From Rhodocyclaceae bacterium (GTDB lineage Bacteria; Pseudomonadota; Gammaproteobacteria; Burkholderiales; Rhodocyclaceae): a stretch of DNA of 48,374 nucleotides. Made by a program: the position numbers and the translations under genes. Position 1 is the stretch's first letter, and every line of letters begins with the position of its first letter. The stretch spans positions 1 to 48,374 of the forward strand of contig JAGRFY010000052.1 in NCBI GenBank assembly GCA_020445765.1. Reading direction: 5' to 3'. Positions 26,466-36,675 of this stretch are shown one piece after another. The notes beneath the pieces are model-generated. The model was not told the DNA's origin and made no database searches. It saw only the letters and a program-made list of their open reading frames with translations.

Positions 26466-28255
26466 GCGCCGGCGCCAACCCGCAGGCGCAGATTCCGGAT
26501 CTTCGGCAGGCGCTCGCGAGCCACGGTGTGGGCACGGCCGAAATGGCCGCGATCCGCGCATTCACGCGCGTGGTCGCGCCAGCGGACTACGCGCGAGGCT
26601 TTGCGGTCTGCCTGGCGCAGATCGCCGGGGGCTCCGTCGCCGCCGGTGGCGGTGAACAGGCGCAGGCGCGCTTCTGCTCGGGCCTTGCCAACTGCACCGA
26701 CTGGTCCGATCCGCAACCCTGGTTCGATCGGGTTAGCGCGGATTGGGCCCGATGCGTCGATTCCGGCGCGGAGGCCGGGTTCGCGCTGGACGCCTGTGCG
26801 GCCCTGGTCAAGGCAGCGGCACGGTACCTGACCAGCGACGGTGCCGGCGTCGGTCGGCTGGAGATGGACATCCTGTTCGCGATCGACGGTTTTGCCTGGT
26901 GCGTCGCGTCGCTGCTGTCCCAGGCCTTGCTGCCGCGACGTGCGGGCGGCGCCGCGAGGGGCGACATCGACGCCCTGACCGGCCTTCCCAACCGCCATGC
27001 AGTCGGCAGGCTGCTGGCCCAGTGGCTGCCCACGGCCGTCAGCGACGGCGTTCGCGTCGGGCTCGTGTTGCTGTCCATCGAGTGGGGCGTCGCCGTCCGC
27101 CACCTGCCGGCAGTCGAAGTTGATCGCCTCCGCCTGGCGGTGTCGCAGCGGCTCGGCGAGGCAGTGCGTGCGGGCGACGTGTTGTGTGCCACCGGCGATC
27201 ACGAATGGTCGTTGCTGCTGCCCGCCTTGCGCAGTCCGGCGCAGTTGCGGCTCGCCGCCAACAAGCTGATCAATGCGTGCGAGGCGCTGCTCGAAGGCGA
27301 GTTCGGCGAGCGCTGCGGGCGGCTGCGGGCGGGCGGCGCAGCCGGCCCGGAACATGGGCGCGACGCCGCCTCGCTCGAGGTCGCCGCGCGCACGGCGTTG
27401 TTGATCGCACGACAACGCGAACTGGATTTCGAGGATTACCGCGGCGAATTCGCAGGGGTGGTCGGTGACGCCATCGATTTCGAGCGCGAACTGCTCAATG
27501 CGCTGCATCTGCAGGAACTGCAACTGTACTTGCAGCCCCAGGTGCGGCTCAGTGACGGTCGTTGCGTCTCGGTGGAACTGCTGTTGCGGTGGCAGCGACA
27601 CAGCGGCGAATGGGTTGCGCCGCCGCGGATCATCGAAGGCGCGCAGCAGATCGGCGTGCTGCCGCGTCTGTCGAACTGGTTGATCATGCATGGCGCCAAG
27701 GTCGCTGCCGAACTGGCGCATGCCGGTGTCGAGGTCAGGGTCAACCTGAACGTCACGGCGACCGACCTGATCGATGACGAGTTGCCGGTGATGGTCGCTC
27801 AGGCACTCGATACCTGGCGCGTGCCGCCTGAACGCTTCGGCCTCGAGATCACCGAATCGGCGCTGGTGTCAGACGAGCAGCGGGCAGCGAGGCTGATCGC
27901 CGAACTGCGCGAACTCGGTTGTCCGGTGGCACTCGACGATTTCGGAACCGGTTTCTCGTCGCTCGCCTACCTGCGCAATCTGCCGGTGACCGAACTGAAG
28001 ATCGATCAGATGTTCGTGCGCCAGCTCGCCCAGTCCCGGGCCGATCAAGCCATCGTCGAAGCCGTGATGCGGCTGGCCGACGGCTTTGGTCTGCAGGTGG
28101 TCGCCGAAGGCGTCGAGGACGAACAGGCGCGTCACCTGCTGAACGAGGCGGGCTGCGATCTGATCCAGGGGCATCTCGAAGCGCGCGCGATGCCGCTCGA
28201 GGAATTCATCGGTTGGTGGCGCGCGCGCGAAGCCGGCCGGCAGGCGTTGGCCTGA
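26462..28255 (+). CDS. GGDEF/EAL protein, probable c-di-GMP phosphodiesterase with inactive GGDEF
   Basis: The 597-residue protein has an uncharacterised helical N-terminal region (about 1-160), a GGDEF-type domain (about 165-320) and an EAL domain (about 340-590). The GGDEF site reads TGDHEW (244-249) and the usual DxDxFK motif is replaced, so cyclase activity is unlikely. The EAL domain keeps the key residues: Glu372 (as ELL instead of EAL), Asn428, Glu462, Asp492-Asp493 of DDFGTG, Lys513, Glu549, Glu552 and Gln569, so it should cleave c-di-GMP. ATG at 26462 gives an ATGA overlap with the HD-GYP gene. The open frame continues upstream only as a shadow of that gene. It ends 5 bases before the convergent lipoprotein gene. 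Confidence 0.91.
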   Translation: MSAGANPQAQIPDLRQALASHGVGTAEMAAIRAFTRVVAPADYARGFAVCLAQIAGGSVAAGGGEQAQARFCSGLANCTDWSDPQPWFDRVSADWARCVDSGAEAGFALDACAALVKAAARYLTSDGAGVGRLEMDILFAIDGFAWCVASLLSQALLPRRAGGAARGDIDALTGLPNRHAVGRLLAQWLPTAVSDGVRVGLVLLSIEWGVAVRHLPAVEVDRLRLAVSQRLGEAVRAGDVLCATGDHEWSLLLPALRSPAQLRLAANKLINACEALLEGEFGERCGRLRAGGAAGPEHGRDAASLEVAARTALLIARQRELDFEDYRGEFAGVVGDAIDFERELLNALHLQELQLYLQPQVRLSDGRCVSVELLLRWQRHSGEWVAPPRIIEGAQQIGVLPRLSNWLIMHGAKVAAELAHAGVEVRVNLNVTATDLIDDELPVMVAQALDTWRVPPERFGLEITESALVSDEQRAARLIAELRELGCPVALDDFGTGFSSLAYLRNLPVTELKIDQMFVRQLAQSRADQAIVEAVMRLADGFGLQVVAEGVEDEQARHLLNEAGCDLIQGHLEARAMPLEEFIGWWRAREAGRQALA

Positions 28256-28260
28256 TCCGG

Positions 28261-28662
28261 TCAGTGGGCGTCGCCTGGGCGAGTGCGATTGCGCAATCGT
28301 GACAGGGGCGTCTCTGGTGGCGGTGCTTCTTCGTGAGCGTTTGCCTCGGCGTGCTTCTCGGGCTCCGCCGGCTTTTCCTCGGCGGGCATTTTGGGGGGTA
28401 TCGTCGGCTTGACGGCTTCGATGTTGTTCTCGGTCATGTAGTCGTTCATCGTGCGCCAGCCCTCGAAGACGGCCGCCTTGTGGGCCTCGGGATTGAGCGC
28501 GAAGCAATCCTCGAGCGCGCGACCTGCGTGGCGGCAGGCGCTTCCGATTGCGCGCCCCTCGGCCTGTTCGGCCTCCGCCTGCTTCTGCGGATCGGGAATG
28601 CCGATCTGCTCGCATGCGGACAATCCGAGGATGATCATCAGGCAAGCAAGGTTGCGTCCCAT
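28261..28662 (-). CDS. Small putative lipoprotein of unknown function
   Basis: The 133-residue product has a signal peptide MGRNLACLMIILGLSAC with a lipobox (LSAC, Cys17), so it is probably lipidated and anchored in the outer membrane. The mature part contains two Cys residues (IGSACRHAGRALEDCFALNP) that could form a disulfide and a helical stretch (AAVFEGWRTMNDYMTENNIEAV), then a long Pro/Glu/Lys-rich tail with many PAEEKP-type repeats. I do not recognise a family. It is convergent with the EAL gene and divergent from the glycerophosphodiesterase gene, so the context says little about its role. Confidence 0.75.
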   Translation of the reverse strand: MGRNLACLMIILGLSACEQIGIPDPQKQAEAEQAEGRAIGSACRHAGRALEDCFALNPEAHKAAVFEGWRTMNDYMTENNIEAVKPTIPPKMPAEEKPAEPEKHAEANAHEEAPPPETPLSRLRNRTRPGDAH

Positions 28663-28814
28663 CGAACCGATACCTGTCGTGGTGTGGTCATTGGAGGCAG
28701 TAACGTCCTTTCAGGCAGATTCTTGACGGCATTCGCATCGCCGACATGATCGGTGCGCCCCCGCGACGCCTGATCCCATGCGAAGATCGCGCGATCTGAC
28801 TTGGAGCGGATGCA

Positions 28815-29579
28815 ATGATCGATCGATGGGCGCTGCCCCGCGTCGTCGCCCACCGCTGTGGTGGCGCGCTGGCGCCCGAGAACACGCTGGCCGGGCTGCG
28901 CGTGGCCGCAGCCCTGGGCTGTCGCGGCGTCGAGTTCGACGTCCAGGCGAGTGCCGACGGCGAAGCGGTGGTGATCCACGATGCCCGCGTCGACCGCACC
29001 ACCGATCGTTGCGGTACGGTGGCCATGCTGACTGCCGCGCAACTCGCGGCCTGCGACGCCGGCGTCCGGCACCACCCGGCCTTCGCCGGCGAGCGCATTC
29101 CCCGGCTTGGCGAGGTCGCGGCGCTGTGCCGGACATTGGGATTGGTGGCCAATGTCGAACTGAAGTGCGAGACGGACGAAGGCAGCGCCCTGGCGCACGC
29201 CGTCGTGCCGCAGGTCGTTGCCTGTTGGCGCGGCGCGTCCGCGCTGCCGCTGGTTTCATCCTTCTCGGAAGCCGCGCTGGCGGTCGCCGCCGACATTGCG
29301 GAGTTTCTGCCGCGTGCGCTGCTGGTGGAGGCGGTGCCCAGCGACTGGCGTGGCCGCCTGTCGCGCCTTGGCTGCATTGCGCTGCACTGTCATGTGTCGG
29401 CGCTGGACGAGGCACTCGTCAGACAGGTGCGCGAGGCCGGTTACCGATTGGCGGCGTATACCGAGAACGATCCGGTCCGCGCCGCCCGATGGCTGGCGGG
29501 CGGCGTGGACGCGCTGTTCACCGATCGGCCGGAGCTGCTGCTGGGTACCGAGCCGGCGGCCGTCGTCGCCTCGCCTTGA
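28815..29579 (+). CDS. Glycerophosphodiester phosphodiesterase (cytoplasmic, UgpQ-like)
   Basis: The 254-residue TIM-barrel enzyme has the GDPD signatures AHRCGGALAPENTLAG (catalytic His), GVEFDVQASADGEAVVIHDARVDRTT (metal-binding Glu and Asp, second His) and NVELKCE. It hydrolyses glycerophosphodiesters to glycerol 3-phosphate and an alcohol. It has no signal peptide and matches the short cytoplasmic UgpQ type. ATG 28815 has only a weak GGAG-like site. ispB starts 50 bases downstream on the same strand, and the two may be cotranscribed. Confidence 0.9.
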   Translation: MIDRWALPRVVAHRCGGALAPENTLAGLRVAAALGCRGVEFDVQASADGEAVVIHDARVDRTTDRCGTVAMLTAAQLAACDAGVRHHPAFAGERIPRLGEVAALCRTLGLVANVELKCETDEGSALAHAVVPQVVACWRGASALPLVSSFSEAALAVAADIAEFLPRALLVEAVPSDWRGRLSRLGCIALHCHVSALDEALVRQVREAGYRLAAYTENDPVRAARWLAGGVDALFTDRPELLLGTEPAAVVASP

Positions 29580-29629
29580 CGGCCTTCGGTGCCGAACCTA
29601 CCATCCCGTTTTTTCGCGCGGCCGCACCC

Positions 29630-30598
29630 GTGTCCCCACAGCAGCTCTACTTGCCCATTCATGCCGACATGCAGGCCGTCGACGCGGTGATTCGCGAGCG
29701 CCTGCATTCCGACGTCGTCTTGATCCGGCAGGTCGCGGAATACATCATCCACAGCGGCGGCAAACGCCTGCGGCCGGCGCTGGTGCTGTTCTCGGCCGGT
29801 GCGATGGGCTACCAGGGGCGGCACCACCACGAACTCGCGGCGGTGGTCGAATTCATTCACACCGCGACGCTGCTGCACGACGACGTCGTCGATGAGTCCG
29901 ACCTGCGGCGAGGCCACCAGACTGCGAATGCGCTGTTTGGCAATGCCGCGTCGGTGCTGGTGGGCGACTTTCTGTACTCGCGCGCCTTCCAGATGATGGT
30001 TTCGGTCGGCCGAATGAGGGTGATGGAGGTGCTGGCCGACGCGACCAACACCATTGCCGAAGGCGAGGTGCTGCAACTGCTGAATTGTCACGAGGCGGAC
30101 GTGACGGTCGATGACTACCTCCGCGTGATCCGTTACAAAACCGCCAAGCTGTTCGAGGCCGCGTGTCGGCTGGGCGCGATCCTCGGTGGCGCCGACGACA
30201 CCGTCGAGCGTGGTCTGGCCGACTACGGCATGCATCTGGGGACGGCGTTTCAACTGATCGACGATGTCCTCGACTACTCCGCCGACGAGGCGGACACCGG
30301 CAAGCATCTCGGCGACGACCTGGCCGAGGGCAAGCCGACCCTGCCGTTGATCCACACGATGCGCCACGGAACGGCCGAGCAATCGGCGCTGGTGCGGCGG
30401 GCGATCGAGCGGGGCGGGCGCGAGGAATTCGCGGCGGTGCTGACGGCGATCCGGGACTGCGGCGCGCTGGATGAGACTCGGCGTTTCGCAGCGGCCGAAG
30501 CAACCCTCGCAAAAGCCGCCATCGAGCCACTTCCTCCTTCCATTTTCAAGGAGTCTCTGCTAAAATTATCGGACTTTGCAGTCGCGAGAGACCGGTAA
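29630..30598 (+). CDS. ispB: Octaprenyl-diphosphate synthase-type polyprenyl synthase
   Basis: The 322-residue trans-polyprenyl synthase makes the side-chain precursor of ubiquinone from FPP and IPP. It has GGKRLRP, the first Asp-rich motif LLHDDVVDESDLRRG, the GD-LYSRAF region, KTAKLFEAACRLGA and the second Asp-rich motif LIDDVLDYSADE. GTG at 29630 is used because it begins the family-like N-terminus (MSPQQLYLPIHADMQAVDAVI); ATG at 29669 is an alternative. The frame stays open far upstream as a shadow of the phosphodiesterase gene. The chain length (octa- or nona-) cannot be told with certainty. In many related genomes ispB is divergent from rplU; here they are 22 kb apart. tRNA-Pro follows 27 bases downstream. 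Confidence 0.93.
   Translation: MSPQQLYLPIHADMQAVDAVIRERLHSDVVLIRQVAEYIIHSGGKRLRPALVLFSAGAMGYQGRHHHELAAVVEFIHTATLLHDDVVDESDLRRGHQTANALFGNAASVLVGDFLYSRAFQMMVSVGRMRVMEVLADATNTIAEGEVLQLLNCHEADVTVDDYLRVIRYKTAKLFEAACRLGAILGGADDTVERGLADYGMHLGTAFQLIDDVLDYSADEADTGKHLGDDLAEGKPTLPLIHTMRHGTAEQSALVRRAIERGGREEFAAVLTAIRDCGALDETRRFAAAEATLAKAAIEPLPPSIFKESLLKLSDFAVARDR
30558..30566 (+). promoter_or_regulatory. Possible extended -10 promoter for tRNA-Pro
   Basis: TGCTAAAAT is an extended -10 box (TGN plus TAAAAT) located 60 bases before the mature tRNA, inside the end of ispB. No clear -35 box is present at 16-18 bases, which extended -10 promoters can tolerate. The surrounding ATTATC is the only AT-rich spot nearby. 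Confidence 0.4.
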
Positions 30599-30625
30599 GC
30601 GGCCCGCGCTGCAAATCTCAAGATT

Positions 30626-30702
30626 CGGGGAATAGCTCAGCCTGGTAGAGCACTGCGTTCGGGACGCAGGGGCCGGAGGTTCGAATCCTCTTTCCCCGAC
30701 CA
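30626..30702 (+). tRNA. tRNA-Pro (anticodon CGG)
   Basis: The 77-base cloverleaf has acceptor stem CGGGGAA / TTCCCCG, D-arm AGCTCAGCCTGGTAGAGC, anticodon stem CTGCG / CGCAG around loop TTCGGGA (anticodon CGG, reading CCG), and T-arm GGAGGTTCGAATCCTC with the TTCGAAT loop. The CCA end (ACCA, 30699-30702) is encoded. CCG is a frequent proline codon in this window, so this is a heavily used tRNA. It is followed at 16 bases by a terminator and shows no integrase or duplicated 3' end nearby, so no sign of an integrated element. Confidence 0.97.
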
Positions 30703-30717
30703 GTTATGCTGGGAAAC

Positions 30718-30750
30718 AAAGGGATTGGCGAAATCGCCAGTCCCTTTTTT
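30718..30750 (+). terminator. Rho-independent terminator after tRNA-Pro
   Basis: AAAGGGATTGGCG (30718-30730) pairs with CGCCAGTCCC plus T residues (30735-30747) around AAAT, with one G-T wobble, and six T residues end the element (30745-30750). It ends the tRNA transcript and possibly the ispB transcript; the convergent trhP gene ends 62 bases further on. Confidence 0.88.
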
Positions 30751-30811
30751 CATGCCCGCGTCGGCTGCGTCGTCGTGGTACCCGGACGTCCGAAATCGGC
30801 GCTTGGTCGAG

Positions 30812-32071
30812 TCAGGACAGGTATCGGGCGAGAAAGGCACCCTCGAGCGACGGCGGCAGCGGCAGCCGGACGCAATGACCGCTGCCTGGGGCGCAATCGA
30901 CGCGGCTGCCGGCGGGATCGAGCATGCGCTCGACCAGATGATCGCGATTGCCGCCGGGATGCACGATCTCCAGCCGGTCGCCGACGGCGAAGCGGTTCTT
31001 GACCGCGATCTCGGCCAAGCCGCCCGCGTCGTAGCCGATGACGTCGCCGACGTACAGGCTGCGGCCCGACTCCGAATGTCCGCGCAGGTAGTTCTGTGTC
31101 TCGGCCGGCGTGTGGCGTCGGTAGAAGCCGTCGGTGTAGCCGCGGTTGGCAAGCCCTTCGAGCCGGCCGAGCAGCAGCGGATCCAGGCTGCGCCCCGAGA
31201 TCGCGTCATCGATCGCCTGGCGGTAGGCCTGACAGGTGCGGGCGGCATAGTAGGCGCTCTTGGTACGTCCCTCGATCTTGAGTGAATCGACGCCGATGTC
31301 GACCAGCCGCTGGACGTGCTCGATGGCCCTCAGATCCTTGGAATTCAGTACGTAGGTGCCGTGTTCGTCTTCCTCGATCGGCATGAAGCTGCCCTGGCGC
31401 TTCTCGCGCTCCTCGAGCAGGAAGACGTCGCCGCTCGCGTCCTCGCGGCCCTGGTGTACGCCGAAGTCCCAGCGGCAGGAATTGGTGCAGCTGCCCTGAT
31501 TGGCATCGCGGTGGTTGAAATAGCCGGAGAGCAGGCAGCGGCCGGAATAGGCGATGCAAAGGGCGCCGTGCACGAAGACCTCGAGCTCGGTGTCCGGACA
31601 GGCATCCCGGATCTCGGCGATTTCATCGAGGGACAGTTCGCGAGAAAGGATCACGCGCGAAATGCCGGCCTGGTGCCAGAACCGTACCGCCGCAGCGTTG
31701 ACGGTGTTGGCCTGCACCGACAGGTGGATCGGCACCTGCGGCCAAGTCTCGCGTACCGTCATGATCAGTCCGGGATCGGCCATGATCAATGCGTCCGGTG
31801 CCAGCGCCACCACCGGCGCCATGTCTTCGACGTAGGTCTTCAGCTTGGCACCGTGCGGGTAGATGTTGGAGACCAGATAGAATCGGCTACCGGCGGCACG
31901 GGTGCGCCGGATGCCCTCCGCCAGGATATCGAGTCGGCCGAAGTCGTTGTTGCGCACGCGCAGGGAATAGCGTGGCTGCCCAGCGTAGATGGCGGTCGCG
32001 CCATAGGCCAGGGCCGTGTCCAGCATCTGCAATGTGCCGGCCGGTGCAAGCAATTCCGGTGCTTTTCGCAT
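30812..32071 (-). CDS. trhP: tRNA U34 5-hydroxyuridine synthase TrhP (peptidase U32 family)
   Basis: The 419-residue protein closely resembles E. coli YegQ/TrhP: KAPELLAPAGTLQMLD, IYAGQPRYSLRVRNN, IHLSVQANTVN, SRELSLDEI, EVFVHGALCIAYSGRCLLSGYFN and DANQGSCTNSCRW. The conserved Cys residues of the last stretch probably hold an iron-sulfur cluster. TrhP makes ho5U at position 34 of certain tRNAs with prephenate as a required cofactor source; older annotation calls the family peptidase U32 or collagenase-like. ATG at 32071 is chosen; a TTG four codons upstream is in frame but less likely. It follows the tRNA-Pro gene on the opposite strand; TrhP substrates include some NNU/NNG-reading tRNAs, but tRNA-Pro(CGG) with C34 would not be one. 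Confidence 0.93.
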   Translation of the reverse strand: MRKAPELLAPAGTLQMLDTALAYGATAIYAGQPRYSLRVRNNDFGRLDILAEGIRRTRAAGSRFYLVSNIYPHGAKLKTYVEDMAPVVALAPDALIMADPGLIMTVRETWPQVPIHLSVQANTVNAAAVRFWHQAGISRVILSRELSLDEIAEIRDACPDTELEVFVHGALCIAYSGRCLLSGYFNHRDANQGSCTNSCRWDFGVHQGREDASGDVFLLEEREKRQGSFMPIEEDEHGTYVLNSKDLRAIEHVQRLVDIGVDSLKIEGRTKSAYYAARTCQAYRQAIDDAISGRSLDPLLLGRLEGLANRGYTDGFYRRHTPAETQNYLRGHSESGRSLYVGDVIGYDAGGLAEIAVKNRFAVGDRLEIVHPGGNRDHLVERMLDPAGSRVDCAPGSGHCVRLPLPPSLEGAFLARYLS

Positions 32072-32162
32072 GGTGCCGCCCAATGTCCGAAAGGCGCCGA
32101 TTATCGCGGAATTCGAGTCCGTCGTGCCGATGTCGGCAGTCGTTGGTCAGGGCGCTGTGTCC

Positions 32163-32423
32163 TCAGTCGCGTGGCCCCTCTTCCGAACCGGGCGCATCGC
32201 TCGCCAGTGGCGGCGCCGGCGGTGACTCGCAGCGATACAGTCCGCGCCCGAGAAGATACTGGGTGTAGCCGATCGAGCCGATCACGACGCCTGCCGGATA
32301 CAGTTGCCGCCCATGTCGGTCGAACACCGCAAATGGCAGTGGCGCGCGGGCCGAAATCTCGTCGGCCAGAATGCGTCGGTAGGCAACCATGGATATTCTG
32401 ATGGAATAGGGTGCCTCCAGCAT
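32163..32423 (-). CDS. Small protein resembling a stand-alone N-terminal signalling domain
   Basis: The 86-residue product contains LPFAVFDRHGRQLYPAGVVIGSIGYTQYLLGRGLYRCE. This resembles the short beta-rich module (LP-VYD--G-LL---G-VI----L--LL-RGLY) seen at the N-terminus of many PilZ and HD-GYP proteins, but here nothing is attached; a short Pro-rich acidic tail ends the protein. This is a family-level impression only. The start may be ATG 32423 or ATG 32390; the second would remove 11 residues. It lies between trhP and the helicase gene on the same strand. Nothing in the sequence shows a catalytic site. Confidence 0.55.
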   Translation of the reverse strand: MLEAPYSIRISMVAYRRILADEISARAPLPFAVFDRHGRQLYPAGVVIGSIGYTQYLLGRGLYRCESPPAPPLASDAPGSEEGPRD

Positions 32424-32494
32424 AGCGCGTTGCCGATGTCATCGGAAACGGTTTCTGACGTTCCTCGGCGTGCCACCCGGGCGGATCGATCGCG

Positions 32495-34579
32495 TCAACG
32501 CCACATGTCGCGCATGCCGGCCGCGAGATCCAGCGCGATCCTGCGCGGATCGCCGTGGCGTCGGGCGGACTGATCGAGCTGCGGCCAGCTGCGCTGTTCG
32601 AAATGCCGCAGCAGGCGGTTCGGGATGAAGCGGGTGCGACCCGCATAGACATGGCGGTCGCCGTGGGCGGCCTGGTGGGTGACATAGAAGCGTTGCGGCA
32701 GCATCAGGTCGAGTTCGTCGCGTGCCCGCGTCATCGCAACGTAGAGCAGGCGACGTTCCTCCTCGATATCGGCGGCACTGCCGGTTGCGAGATCGGACGG
32801 AAGGCAGCCATCGACGGCGTTCAACAGGGTCACCGCGCGCCATTCCTGACCCTTGGCGGAATGGATCGTGGACAGGATCAGGAAATCCTCGTCGAGTGGC
32901 CCCGCCCCTGCCTCGGCACTGGTCGCCTCGGGCGGATCGAGCGTCAGTTCGGTGAGAAAGCGCTGGCCGTCCGGATAGGTCGCGGCCAATGCCGCGAGTT
33001 GCCGGATGTCGGCTTCGCGCATCATGGGTTCCGGATACAGTCGTTCCAGCATCGGCAAGTACCAGTCGCAGAGGCGGTCGAAGGCCGCCGGCCAGGCCGT
33101 GTCGTCGCTGCGGCAGGCATCGACCAGTTCGACGAATCCGTGCCAGGCATCACCGGTGTGCGCCGGTACCGGCTGTTCCCGCAACAGGCTCGGTCCGGCC
33201 GGACTCGATGCCAGGTTGTCGAGCACGGTCGCTGCGGTGCGTGGCCCGATACCGGCCAGCAGTTGGATCGCGCGGAAACCCGCCACCCGATCCCGCAGGT
33301 TCTGCGACCAGCGCAGGACCGCCATCACGTCCTTGACATGGGCGGCCTCGAGGAAGCGCAGGCCGCCGTACTTGACGAAGGGGATGTTGTGGCGGCCCAG
33401 TTCGATCTCCAGCCGCGCACTGTGGTGGGCGGCACGAAACAGCACGGCCTGATCCTTCAGTCGCATGCCGGCCTCGCGGCGGCCGAGGACCTGTTCGACG
33501 ACGCAGCCGGCCTGATCGGCATCATCGCGGACCGAGATCAGGGCCGGCAGGCGGCCGCCCTCGCGCTCGGTCCATAAGGATTTCTCGAATGCCTCGCCGG
33601 ACAATGCGATCACCGCATTGGCAGCGGACAGGATCGGCGCCGTGCTCCGATAGTTGCGTTCGAGCGCGATCCGTTCGGCCTGCGGCTCGAAACGCTCGGC
33701 AAAGTCGAGGATGTTGCGGACCGTTGCGCCGCGAAAGGCGTAGATCGACTGGGCATCGTCGCCGACCACGGTGAGTCCGCTGCCGTCGGGCCGCAGCGCG
33801 AGCAGGATGTCGGCCTGCAGGCGATTGGTGTCCTGGTATTCGTCGACCAGCACGTGGCTGAAGCGTTCACCGAGTTCGGCGGCCAGTGCGGGGGCGTCGA
33901 GCATGCGCGCCCAGTAGAGCAGCAGATCGTCGTAATCGAGTACCTGCTGGGCCTGCTTCGCTTCGACGTAACCGAGGAACAGCTGGCGCAGTTCTGCCTC
34001 CCATTCGCGGCACCACGGAAAGCTCTGCTGCAGGACGTCGGCGAGTGCCCGGCAGGTATTGACGACGGACGAATAGATCGCCAGACAGGTGGCCTTCTGG
34101 GGAAAGCGTCGCTGGCGCGCGGACAGCCCCTGCTCGTGACGGACGAGATTGATCAGGTCGGCGGAATCCTCGCGATCGTGGATCGTGAACGCCGGATCGA
34201 TGCCGATGCAGCCGGCGTACTCGCGCAGCAACTGCGCGCCGACGCCGTGAAATGTGCCCGACCAGGGCAGCGTGGCAGCGGCCCGCTCCGCGCCGGGACG
34301 ATCCGCCAGCAGGCGACCGATGCGGCGCTTCATCTCGTCGGCCGCGCGGCGCGAGAAGGTCAGAAGCATCAGCGAGTCCGGCGCGACGCCGCGGTCGAGC
34401 AGGACCGCGACCCGATGGGCCAGGGTCTTGGTCTTGCCGGTGCCCGCACCGGCGATGATCAGCAGTGGATGGTGCTGCATGTCGCCCGCACCGTGGGTCG
34501 CCGCCTCGCGCTGGGCGGGATTGAGCGCCGACAGCCAGTCGGCCGCGGGCGAGCGGTCGGCCAGGCTGGTCGGACTCAT
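32495..34579 (-). CDS. UvrD/Rep-family ATP-dependent DNA helicase
   Basis: The 694-residue SF1A helicase has ALNPAQREAA (Q motif), AGAGTGKTKTLAHRV (motif I), TFSRRAADEMKRR (Ia), VLVDEYQDTNRLQ (II), VVGDDAQSIYAFRGA (III), LERNYRST (IV), ILSTIHSAKGQEW (V) and VAMTRARDEL (VI). It would unwind DNA 3' to 5' and is shorter at the C-terminus than UvrD, without the UvrD tail. The motifs are complete, so it should be active; which paralogue (UvrD, Rep or a third type) I cannot say. ATG at 34579 begins the conserved part. The frame is open to 34801, but that would cross the promoter at 34710-34737; ATG 34696 is an alternative with a 7-base leader. Confidence 0.92.
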   Translation of the reverse strand: MSPTSLADRSPAADWLSALNPAQREAATHGAGDMQHHPLLIIAGAGTGKTKTLAHRVAVLLDRGVAPDSLMLLTFSRRAADEMKRRIGRLLADRPGAERAAATLPWSGTFHGVGAQLLREYAGCIGIDPAFTIHDREDSADLINLVRHEQGLSARQRRFPQKATCLAIYSSVVNTCRALADVLQQSFPWCREWEAELRQLFLGYVEAKQAQQVLDYDDLLLYWARMLDAPALAAELGERFSHVLVDEYQDTNRLQADILLALRPDGSGLTVVGDDAQSIYAFRGATVRNILDFAERFEPQAERIALERNYRSTAPILSAANAVIALSGEAFEKSLWTEREGGRLPALISVRDDADQAGCVVEQVLGRREAGMRLKDQAVLFRAAHHSARLEIELGRHNIPFVKYGGLRFLEAAHVKDVMAVLRWSQNLRDRVAGFRAIQLLAGIGPRTAATVLDNLASSPAGPSLLREQPVPAHTGDAWHGFVELVDACRSDDTAWPAAFDRLCDWYLPMLERLYPEPMMREADIRQLAALAATYPDGQRFLTELTLDPPEATSAEAGAGPLDEDFLILSTIHSAKGQEWRAVTLLNAVDGCLPSDLATGSAADIEEERRLLYVAMTRARDELDLMLPQRFYVTHQAAHGDRHVYAGRTRFIPNRLLRHFEQRSWPQLDQSARRHGDPRRIALDLAAGMRDMWR

Positions 34580-34709
34580 GCCGCTGCCCCGGCTGCATCG
34601 GAGGCCGGGTACTCCAGTGGCGCGATACCGGCCGCTGCCGGGTGGCGGGTCGCGAAGGTCGCCGATGTTGGCGGCATTGTCGAACGGTCGGTACATTTCA
34701 TGAACTGTA

Positions 34710-34737
34710 ATTGTATACACCTTCCGGCGGTTGGCAA
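34710..34737 (-). promoter_or_regulatory. Sigma-70 type promoter of the helicase gene
   Basis: On the minus strand TTGCCA (complement of 34732-34737) and TACAAT (complement of 34710-34715) are 16 bases apart. Transcription would start near 34703, leaving about 120 bases before ATG 34579. It is back-to-back with the regulatory region of gspE. Confidence 0.6.
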
Positions 34738-34773
34738 TGCGGCGCCGCCCGGGCCCGCATCGACCCGATCGCG

Positions 34774-34801
34774 GGGGGACATTCCCCACCCCATTCCCCA
34801 C
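34774..34801. promoter_or_regulatory. Probable activator site upstream of the gspE promoter
   Basis: GGGGGA-CAT-TCCCCA (34774-34788) is an inverted repeat, followed by a second TTCCCCAC (34794-34801) 12 bases after the first. The same arrangement, GGGGA-N-ATTCCCCAC then TTCCCCAC, occurs at 48247-48272. Both copies lie 74-89 bases ahead of a -24/-12 promoter, which is the usual place for an NtrC-type enhancer. The binding protein is inferred to be the regulator encoded at 44713-46152. The rest of the gene-free stretch 34580-34971 holds the helicase promoter, the -24/-12 element and the gspE ribosome site. Confidence 0.55.
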
Positions 34802-34868
34802 ATTTGAGGAATTCGGATATTGAGTGGGTAAACGATAAGAAACCGATACTTAGCTTGGTGTCGAGGCG

Positions 34869-34884
34869 TGGCATGTTTCTGGCT
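34869..34884 (+). promoter_or_regulatory. Sigma-54 (-24/-12) promoter of the gspE operon
   Basis: TGGCATGTTTCTGGCT matches TGGCACGNNNNTTGCW at all but two fixed positions, with GG (34870-34871) and GC (34882-34883) exactly 10 bases apart. Transcription would start near 34895, about 77 bases before the gspE ATG. A sigma-54 activator gene lies at the far end of the same locus. Confidence 0.7.
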
Positions 34885-34971
34885 TCGGGGTCCTGGCCAT
34901 GTTGATAATCGGGGGTCAGCAAATGCCAAGGATTCAGTTCAGGGGAGGCTGCGGCGGTAGCGGAGGGCGCC

Positions 34972-36652
<1,681 letters not shown>

Positions 36653-36675
<23 letters not shown>

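Noticed and set aside
30626-30750. tRNA-Pro as an integration site for a mobile element
   Set aside because: There is no integrase gene, no repeated tRNA 3' end and no change in base composition nearby.
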